Positions 42,944 to 49,084 of a stretch of 49,084 nucleotides of DNA are shown in pieces. The stretch comes from Pirellulaceae bacterium. Its GTDB lineage: Bacteria > Planctomycetota > Planctomycetia > Pirellulales > Pirellulaceae. The first letter of the stretch is position 1. Each line of letters opens with the position of its first letter. Position numbers and translations under genes: made by a program. The notes beneath the pieces are model-generated. The model was not told the DNA's origin. It saw nothing but the letters and a program-made list of their open reading frames with translations, and did not search any database. The stretch is from contig JADYZV010000126.1 in assembly GCA_020852965.1 (NCBI GenBank), positions 1 to 49,084 on the forward strand. The letters run 5' to 3'.

Positions 42944-43837
42944 CTATCCTACTAAAGTTTGGAAACAATGTTCGCTGTTGTTAGGTTGTCGCTTCGCACG
43001 CCGATCCACACGCGGCTCGACGAACGGCAGTTCGACTTGTTCACACAGTTTGCGCGAATCGTATGTCAACCAGTTCTTGAGTTTTTCGAGTTTGGGATCA
43101 GCGTGAATGCGACGCAGGTGGAAGCCCATCGAGTTGGGCCAGTTCCAAGCACCGTAGGCTGAGCAAAAACCTGCCAGCCCAGCTCGAGCCACCACATCCA
43201 CAGCGGCTTGCGTCATGTTCTGGGGTTGTCCAAAAGGAAAGGCGAAGTAGCGTACCGTACCCTCCAGCCAGTCTTCCAAGTCATGGACGCTCCCCAAGAT
43301 TTCGTCTACGATCCGCCCAACGTCCTGGACCTGCCCCAGATCCGCATGCGTCCGAGTGTGCGCTCCGATTTCGATACCTTGCTCCGCGAATTCGCGCAGT
43401 TGCGCGATCGTGTTGGGAGCTAAGGCCGTACCCGCTTCCAAATCATGAGGAAAGCTGGCACCGGTACGCACGAAGTCCGTCGACACAAAGTAGGTCGCTG
43501 GCAACTTGCGTTGTACCAGCTCGGGGATGGCAAAGTCCGCGTTTTCCGAATAACCATCATCAAAGGTAATACTCACCGTTGGCTGTTCACAGTGTGCCAT
43601 TCGCACGCGTCGCTGAGCTTCTTCGAGATCCACAATATCGAAATACTTCTGCAACCAATCTAGCTGCCGAGAGAAGTCGGATCGACTGAGCGTCCAGGGG
43701 TTGGAATGCGTGTCGGCCACGCGATGATAGAACAGTATTCCCACCGGTACCTGTCCGACGTAACGCAGCGTATCGAGCAGCCGATAACGCTGAGAACGAG
43801 TTACTTGGCGATAGAGCCAAAGCAATTGCTCTTTCAT
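42944..43837 (-). CDS. Polysaccharide deacetylase (NodB-like)
   Basis: 297 residues, carbohydrate esterase family 4. TFDDGYSEN (91-99) carries the catalytic and metal aspartates and GAHTRTHADLG (158-168) the two metal histidines. It removes N- or O-acetyl groups from a polysaccharide. The end is polar and basic (DRRAKRQPN). There is no signal peptide, so it either acts in the cytoplasm or is exported by another route. First gene of the pair with the GT4 enzyme and divergent from the O-antigen ligase-like gene; together they suggest a polysaccharide locus. Confidence 0.9.
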   Translation of the reverse strand: MKEQLLWLYRQVTRSQRYRLLDTLRYVGQVPVGILFYHRVADTHSNPWTLSRSDFSRQLDWLQKYFDIVDLEEAQRRVRMAHCEQPTVSITFDDGYSENADFAIPELVQRKLPATYFVSTDFVRTGASFPHDLEAGTALAPNTIAQLREFAEQGIEIGAHTRTHADLGQVQDVGRIVDEILGSVHDLEDWLEGTVRYFAFPFGQPQNMTQAAVDVVARAGLAGFCSAYGAWNWPNSMGFHLRRIHADPKLEKLKNWLTYDSRKLCEQVELPFVEPRVDRRAKRQPNNSEHCFQTLVG

Positions 43838-44248
43838 AGGGTCGCATTTCAGTGTGTGTACCAGGATGGAGGGCCTGTTGTAGCCTGCGTCGCAACGACT
43901 AAGCCGCCACCATTATTCGCGGTATCGTGGAGGCTCGGCTGCGCAACTGAATTGTGGCCTGCAAACGCTCGACAAGCGGTCGCGCAGCGACGAAGTAATG
44001 TTAGCTTGTCCGTTCTGTAGGTGGCTGTGCTGATTGTGGCGGTTATGCCTCCACTTAGTCGGTTCATGAACTCGATTCATGTGCGGGCTCGACGCTTTGC
44101 CACCTATCCACAAGCTACCGTTTAGGGCGGCAACCGGGCACAACCCCTAGTGCCGTCCGCCATAGTAGCGCTCACAGCCCCTTGTGCCATCCGCCCAATG
44201 ATACCGTCAGCACACTTCGTTTTGTCTTAGCCTCGAGAGTTCCCAGCG
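43838..44248. other. Divergent intergenic region in the polysaccharide locus
   Basis: 411 nt between the deacetylase and the ligase-like gene. It has an imperfect direct repeat (CCTAGTGCCGTCCGCC near 44147 and CCTTGTGCCATCCGCC near 44179). No gene was recognised. Promoters for both genes are expected here. Confidence 0.5.
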
Positions 44249-45658
44249 ATGCCTTTCCTCATCATTGCCATTGCACTTCCACTGATATTGTGGGGCGCAA
44301 TTTCAGTAGTTCGTGGTTCGCTTTTTCTCTCGGTGGCCGTCTTCTTCGTAGCGACCTGTGTATTTCCTGCCGAGTTCTTTTCGGTGGATATGGCCGGCTT
44401 GACATGGACCATCGACCGTCTGTGCTTGGTCGGTATCGCCGCGCAGTTGGTATTGCGCTGGCGTCGTGGCCAACTACAGCTTCGGAAGCTGGAATCGCTG
44501 GATGTGGCCATGGCTCTGTTTATGCTATGGCTGGTGGCGCGGACCATTACTCAACCATTGGGATCCGTATTGCCTGGCCAACCCGCCACCTTAATGCACC
44601 TAGTCAACGGCTATTTAATCCCTTTCTTTTTGTATGCAGGCCTGCGGACCAGCAAGCTCGAACCCCAGCAGCTCAAATGGCCATTATTCGTACTGCTGGG
44701 TCTGGGCCTCTATCTAGGAATTACCGCCATACTGGAGATGGCCAAGCTATGGGGGCTCGTCTTTCCACGCTTCATCGGTGACCCGACGATCGGCATTCAC
44801 TTCGGTCGCGCTCGTGGCCCCATGCTGCAATCGGTACGCTTGGGCGTGACTTTGTTAGCCTGCTTGACCCCTTTGATCATCTACACCATTTGGTTACAGC
44901 CGCTCAAGCGCGTGAGCTGGGGAGCCTGCCTAGCGATCGGTCCCATATTGGGCGCAGGCGTAATGCTCACACTGACGCGGAGCGTGTGGATGGGGCTGGG
45001 GCTGGTCGCGGTACTGCTGACTGGGTTGTGTATGCAAGGCATTCCACGTCGAGCTGCGTTTGTCGGTATGTTGTTTGCCGCTCTGGCAATTGTGATCGTC
45101 AAAGGAGACGACTTGGTATCCTTCAAACGCGAGTACTCGGCTGCCGAAACTCGCGAGAGCACTTATATGCGCGCAGCCTTCGCCTACGTTTCGCTGGAGA
45201 TGTTCCGTGACCGACCAGTCATGGGCTTCGGCTTCAACCAGTTCCAAGTCTACAACCGTCCGTATCTGGCTGACCGCTCGACCGACATTCGTCTCGAATC
45301 CATTCGAGGCTATGTACACCACAACAGCTTCCTAAGTTTGTTAGTGGATCTTGGCATCGTTGGCTTCGGCTGTTACGCATTCGTTGGTTTAGCCGCAGTG
45401 ATCCAGTGCTACATTCTGTGGCAAGCACGAGAGGCGCCCAAGTGGGCGCGCGGCCTATCCCTGCTAGCCCTCTGCATCGGCGGTGTGCATCTCATTCAAA
45501 TGGCCTTCCACGAAGTCTCGTTTTCGACGATAGAAAATGGCTTCCTGTTTGCCGCCCTAGGCTTGGTCGTCGCTGCAAAGCAACAATTCTGCAGCCATCG
45601 TCACCAGGTGGCTCCCCACTCCCCGTCTCCTCGACGCTCCATTGCGTGGCGCAATTGA
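44249..45658 (+). CDS. O-antigen ligase/polymerase-like membrane protein (Wzy_C)
   Basis: 469 residues with about ten to twelve membrane segments. A large periplasmic loop (about 290-365) ends in GYVHHNSFLSLLVDLGIVGFG, the usual signature near the end of WaaL/Wzy_C proteins. MGFGFNQFQVYN within the loop is also characteristic. It either joins O-antigen to lipid A core or polymerises repeat units at the outer face of the inner membrane. It is divergent from a glycosyltransferase and a deacetylase, which supports a surface polysaccharide role. Confidence 0.88.
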   Translation: MPFLIIAIALPLILWGAISVVRGSLFLSVAVFFVATCVFPAEFFSVDMAGLTWTIDRLCLVGIAAQLVLRWRRGQLQLRKLESLDVAMALFMLWLVARTITQPLGSVLPGQPATLMHLVNGYLIPFFLYAGLRTSKLEPQQLKWPLFVLLGLGLYLGITAILEMAKLWGLVFPRFIGDPTIGIHFGRARGPMLQSVRLGVTLLACLTPLIIYTIWLQPLKRVSWGACLAIGPILGAGVMLTLTRSVWMGLGLVAVLLTGLCMQGIPRRAAFVGMLFAALAIVIVKGDDLVSFKREYSAAETRESTYMRAAFAYVSLEMFRDRPVMGFGFNQFQVYNRPYLADRSTDIRLESIRGYVHHNSFLSLLVDLGIVGFGCYAFVGLAAVIQCYILWQAREAPKWARGLSLLALCIGGVHLIQMAFHEVSFSTIENGFLFAALGLVVAAKQQFCSHRHQVAPHSPSPRRSIAWRN

Positions 45659-45808
45659 CAGCAGCATAAGAGCCTAGCCAAGCTGGCTGAACGCTTGTTG
45701 TCCGCTCGCATTCGTGGCCATAGAATAAATGCCGGAGCGGAACCGGGAGATGTCGACGCCAAACTTGCTAACATAGTAGTCAGTCGATCGTGGCGATCAA
45801 ATTCCTCA

Positions 45809-46912
45809 ATGCGAAGTATGGAAATGACCAACCCCAAACCCCGCGGCCCTTGGTTTCACCGATTCTTAATCTGGCTGTTTGCCATTGGCGTGTCGGTGCT
45901 GTCCTTTTGGCTGCTTGGCTACATCGTTCGCGATATCGATGCGATTCAGGGGCCCGACTATCAGGCAATGGAATCGTCGATGCTCGACAAGGCGATGGTG
46001 GACCGTCGCGAAATGCTCTCTGACGAGATCGGTAATACTCAGCGGAGCATCGCAAACCTGAGCGAACAGCAACTGCTGTTGAAAAACACAATCAATACTT
46101 CGCAGCAGACAATGCATCAGTTGTTGGATTTGCAGCGACTGAGTATTGAGAAAGGAACACAGCTTTCTGGTGAACAAGACTCTGCTCTTACCGAGAATCT
46201 GGACCTGTTTCTTGCCAACCAGACGCAAGCTCAAGAATTCAACGCTCAGTTGTCGGAGCTGAATCTAAAACTACAAGGTCTTCAGGCAAAAGCTGACGAC
46301 CTGGAGGCGGAAATCAATCTGGCGAAACAGCCAATACGAGAATCATTCAACGCGGCTCTACGCGACCACCGCTGGCGGCTTGGTATCTACAAACTTGCAG
46401 TGCTGTTGCCATTGCTACTAATTTCGGCCTTAATCTTCATTCGAAAATCGGTGGGGAGCTACGCACCATTAGTCTATGCGACGGGGGGAGCGTTGGCCGC
46501 CCGTGTTTTATTCGTGATGCACGAGCACTTCCCCGCGATCTACTTCAAGTACATTTTGATTGTTGCTTCGCTGGTCATTGCGATTGCGGTGCTAATTAGG
46601 CTGCTGAAAACGGTTGCCAATCCACGAGGTGATTGGCTGTTGAAGCAGTATCGCGAAGCATATACCAACTTCTTGTGCCCGATCTGCGAGTTTCCAATTC
46701 GTCGCGGACCGCTGCGATATGCCTCTTGGACTCCACGCAGTCTACGACGGCTAATGGCCCGATCGTCCCTAAGCGACTCAACTACCAGCGAAGACAAACC
46801 TTATACTTGCCCTAGCTGCAGCACCGAATTGTTCAAAACCTGCCCCCGCTGCGACGAAACCCGCTACGCCTTGCTACCTGCATGCGACAAGTGCGGTGCG
46901 ATCGAAAGTTAG
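45809..46912 (+). CDS. Membrane protein with coiled coil and C-terminal zinc ribbon
   Basis: 367 residues from ATG 45809; ATGs at 45818 and 45824 are alternatives and a TTG at 45695 is possible. One membrane segment (FLIWLFAIGVSVLSFWLLGYI, about 20-40) is followed by a long coiled coil (about 55-180, EQQLLLKNTINTSQQ), then three membrane segments (about 200-285) and a cytoplasmic C-terminus with two zinc-ribbon pairs: CPIC with CPSC and CPRC with CDKC. The coiled coil would lie outside the membrane and the ribbons inside. No family was recognised and the role is unknown; zinc ribbons of this sort often bind other proteins or nucleic acid. Confidence 0.72.
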   Translation: MRSMEMTNPKPRGPWFHRFLIWLFAIGVSVLSFWLLGYIVRDIDAIQGPDYQAMESSMLDKAMVDRREMLSDEIGNTQRSIANLSEQQLLLKNTINTSQQTMHQLLDLQRLSIEKGTQLSGEQDSALTENLDLFLANQTQAQEFNAQLSELNLKLQGLQAKADDLEAEINLAKQPIRESFNAALRDHRWRLGIYKLAVLLPLLLISALIFIRKSVGSYAPLVYATGGALAARVLFVMHEHFPAIYFKYILIVASLVIAIAVLIRLLKTVANPRGDWLLKQYREAYTNFLCPICEFPIRRGPLRYASWTPRSLRRLMARSSLSDSTTSEDKPYTCPSCSTELFKTCPRCDETRYALLPACDKCGAIES

Positions 46913-47015
46913 CGTGCCATCTGCCGTCCTGATGCAAAGGTCGCCGAACACCACTTCACGATTGCTGTGTTCCAAAATCAAGCCGTTTTAGTCTCCGCAG
47001 CGGGAAACATCGAAG

Positions 47016-48704
47016 CTATCGATCAAAATGCAGATCCAGAAAGCGTTGTTGTGATTCCTCGCTACCGATCACAAACATTTCCGCGTCTGCGGGGAGCTTG
47101 GTGTTAGGATCTGGATTGACTTGGAGTCCGTCGTTGCCTTGAATGGCCATCACGCTGCAACCGGTTCGTTGACGCACGGCACCTTCCGTGAGAGTCTTAC
47201 CGGCAAGCGACGGCGGCACGGGTACTTTAAATACGTCCAGCCCTTCGGCCAACAGCAACACGTCGCTACGGCGCAGTAGATTAAAGATCGCATTGGCCCC
47301 CATCGAGGCTTCGGAGATCACAAAATCGGCACCGGCGCGGTGCAGAGTAAGTACATTGCGTTCGAGCGTTGCGCGGCTGACGATCTGAATGTCCGAGCGC
47401 AATCGCCGACAATATAGCGTCAAGTAAACATTCAGCGCGTCGTCGTGAGTTGTGATCACGACCGCAGACGTTTCCATTATTCCCGCTTTCTTGAGCACTT
47501 CCAGGTCGGCCGCGTCGCCGACGATCAGCCTGTCGTCGTGTTTTAGTTTGACTTTTTTCTCCACAATTCGATATGCCACAGCCTGCTGATCTAGGGCACG
47601 AGCGGTCGCTGCCCCAACACGGCCGAGACCAAGAATCACAATCGGCACGTCGTTGGCGTGATAAATACAGAACAGGCTATCGTATTCATCGAGTTGGCTG
47701 CGTGTTCCGGCCAGCACGAGAACGGTGTTTTCCGTAATCAGTGTATCGGGCCCCGCATTTTGATAGCGTCCTCGTTCCCAAACACCCGACACAGTAATAT
47801 TCACGTGATCGCGCAAGCGAATGTCGCGAAGCGTCCTTCCGACCAACGGCGTTCTAGCCGCGCTAGCCTCGGCAATCAACAAATCACCGAACTGCCCGAT
47901 GACGTGCGTTTGGGCATCTCGACCGATCACGCGTCTGGCCAGCGACTGCCCCATCATTTCAGCGAGCTGCAGCACTTGTGTACAGCCTGCAAGTTGCAGA
48001 ATGTCGACCGAAGCAGCATCGGTGGCAGTAGCGACTATCGGCACATTGTCTGAGACTCCGCGCGCCGTGAAGGCCACGTTTGTATTGCTAACGTCGCTGC
48101 CGACGGAGGCCACGAGTGCCGCCTTTTCGGTGCGCAGAAGCCGATAGGTCTCCGGATCATCCAATTCCCCAACGACAACCTTCAAGTCCAGATCATGAAG
48201 TCGCAACGCTTCCGCGACTTCCGAAACGAGAATCACGTACGGGTATTTGAACTGCGTCAGCTTCTTGATCAAAGCGGCATCGACCGGGCCGTAATTGGTC
48301 ACGATCACATGGCCCTCGGTGTTGGCAGGCAGTTGGCGAGGCGCCCGCGCGGCCTCCTGAGCTTGTATCCAAGGTGCATAAAAAAATTGAATGAAAGTAA
48401 AGGGGAGCAGAATCAGCATGAACAACGTTCCGCTCATCAACACGATCATCGAGAAGATCCGGCCGACGTCGGTGTGAAAGGTTATGTCGCCGAACCCCAG
48501 AGTGGACATCACGGTCAGCGTCCAATAGATGCCAGTGATCCAACTGTAGCGATGCCCCTCCCAGGCCATCAGGTAATGAAAGATCACGCTGTAGACGAGG
48601 ATCATCCCGAGCAGCAAGAGCACGAACTGAGTAAGCACCCGCAAGTTGCGGCGGCTGCCACGGTTCCGCATGAAGTGCAGGTATAGTGTCGTGAATGATT
48701 TCAT
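47016..48704 (-). CDS. Potassium channel with TrkA-type RCK domains
   Basis: 562 residues. Two membrane segments (about 25-45 and 82-104) flank a pore loop with the filter STLGFGD (67-73). Two regulatory units follow: a first RCK-N domain (about 130-240, HVIVTNYGPVDAALIKKL, in which the glycine-rich loop is degenerate) with a TrkA-C part, and a second (about 352-465, VPIVILGLGRVGAATARAL) with an intact NAD-binding loop and its TrkA-C part ending near 555. The filter GFGD instead of GYGD is known in some prokaryotic channels. It is an inner-membrane channel gated by ligands. It is convergent with the zinc-ribbon gene. Confidence 0.92.
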   Translation of the reverse strand: MKSFTTLYLHFMRNRGSRRNLRVLTQFVLLLLGMILVYSVIFHYLMAWEGHRYSWITGIYWTLTVMSTLGFGDITFHTDVGRIFSMIVLMSGTLFMLILLPFTFIQFFYAPWIQAQEAARAPRQLPANTEGHVIVTNYGPVDAALIKKLTQFKYPYVILVSEVAEALRLHDLDLKVVVGELDDPETYRLLRTEKAALVASVGSDVSNTNVAFTARGVSDNVPIVATATDAASVDILQLAGCTQVLQLAEMMGQSLARRVIGRDAQTHVIGQFGDLLIAEASAARTPLVGRTLRDIRLRDHVNITVSGVWERGRYQNAGPDTLITENTVLVLAGTRSQLDEYDSLFCIYHANDVPIVILGLGRVGAATARALDQQAVAYRIVEKKVKLKHDDRLIVGDAADLEVLKKAGIMETSAVVITTHDDALNVYLTLYCRRLRSDIQIVSRATLERNVLTLHRAGADFVISEASMGANAIFNLLRRSDVLLLAEGLDVFKVPVPPSLAGKTLTEGAVRQRTGCSVMAIQGNDGLQVNPDPNTKLPADAEMFVIGSEESQQRFLDLHFDR

Positions 48705-48875
48705 TGCCTCTCCAATGTCGAAACCAGCATTCTAGACGCGCCCATCTGCTGTGACGACGACAGTTTGGAGTCAAGGGAGCAAGAGTCACCCTTTTTCAGG
48801 TAAGGCTGCAACAACGATAATCGAAAGCTCAGGTCCTTCCGTCGGTTTCCCGGCGGCGGTGAGCGGTTCCTACTC

Positions 48876-49084
48876 CTATGGCTCGACGGCTTCGCTCGAC
48901 TGATACAACCCACTGACAGGAAAGCGAGTTATCTGCAGCGAGTTTAGGCCAGGATACTCGCAGTGGCCCAACACAACGTGATCTCCCACGAATTCGATCG
49001 CCGTGTAGCAGTACCAACCCTGCGGATCAGTGCCAATATTCTGGACTTGCTGCCACGTGACACCTTCATCTTTGGAAATCGCGG
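48876..49084 (-). CDS. BNR/Asp-box sialidase-like protein, C-terminal end
   Basis: The gene runs off the right edge; only its last 69 codons are present, ending at a TAG (48876-48878). The translation holds SKDEGVTWQQV, an Asp-box (S-x-D-x-G-x-T-W) of the BNR/sialidase beta-propeller fold, then WYCYTAIEFVGDHVVLGHC, as in the last blade of planctomycete exo-alpha-sialidase-like proteins. The final residues QSSEAVEP are a short tail. The likely role is a secreted glycosidase, or a non-catalytic propeller; the active-site residues are outside the window. Confidence 0.75.
   Translation of the reverse strand, partial: AISKDEGVTWQQVQNIGTDPQGWYCYTAIEFVGDHVVLGHCEYPGLNSLQITRFPVSGLYQSSEAVEP

Noticed and set aside
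45615-45650. Another copy of the GCCCGACGCTCC repeat at the end of the ligase-like gene
   Set aside because: Only CTCGACGCTCC matches; the second palindrome arm is absent, so it is probably chance similarity.

Overview
The window looks like a chromosomal segment of a planctomycete, most likely a Pirellula-type (Pirellulaceae) bacterium. The pointers are: a large membrane protein with the N-terminus MRLTLRTLLAYRDRV typical of planctomycete-specific paralogues, a membrane-anchored squalene-cyclase-like toroid protein next to a UbiD decarboxylase, an LPS gene (lpxB), a Tad-type pilus locus, many secreted proteins of unknown function, weak or absent Shine-Dalgarno sites mixed with a few strong ones, and many small palindromic intergenic repeats. 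GC is about 55% in sampled lines of ordinary genes and falls to about 46% in sampled lines of one island (about 6.6-8.1 kb). No rRNA, tRNA, CRISPR array, transposase or prophage was seen.

Layout. 1-196: tandem array of a 28-bp repeat. 266-2139: ybeY and a CorC/HlyC-type CBS membrane protein, translationally coupled. 2079-5613 (minus): arginine genes argB-argD-argF. 5762-6523: hemolysin-III-like membrane protein. 6539-8119: AT-richer island with an ORF fragment and two overlapping genes for secreted proteins. 8213-11584 (minus): BarA-like hybrid histidine kinase. 11912-20770: Tad/Flp pilus genes (pilin, CpaA, CpaB, secretin CpaC, CpaE) followed by a 901-residue anchored protein of unknown function; the motor ATPase and platform genes (CpaF, TadB, TadC) are not in the window. 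20835-22487: nadB. 23115-25505: planctomycete-type anchored protein. 25634-26905 (minus): lpxB. 27412-28755: secreted HExxH metallopeptidase. 29105-29590 (minus): small secreted/membrane protein. 29771-34955: asnB, glgC, a membrane-anchored diguanylate cyclase and an ABC ATPase. 35077-40784 (minus): YaiI/DUF188, UbiD, toroid protein, a small membrane protein and an HtrA-like protease. 41105-43837 (minus): DksA/TraR-type zinc finger, GT4 glycosyltransferase, polysaccharide deacetylase, with a divergent O-antigen ligase-like gene at 44249. 45809-48704: coiled-coil zinc-ribbon membrane protein and a TrkA-type potassium channel. 48876-49084: the 3' end of a BNR/Asp-box sialidase-like gene running off the right edge.

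The most distinctive feature is the density of short palindromic dispersed repeats, at least six families. One family supplies the argD stop codon. Another is tandem behind lpxB and also lies in frame inside two protein-coding genes. A 92-93-bp element with 12-bp terminal inverted repeats occurs twice with conserved internal architecture. The best candidates for new protein biology are the 901-residue protein at the end of the Tad cluster and the secreted pair in the AT-rich island.
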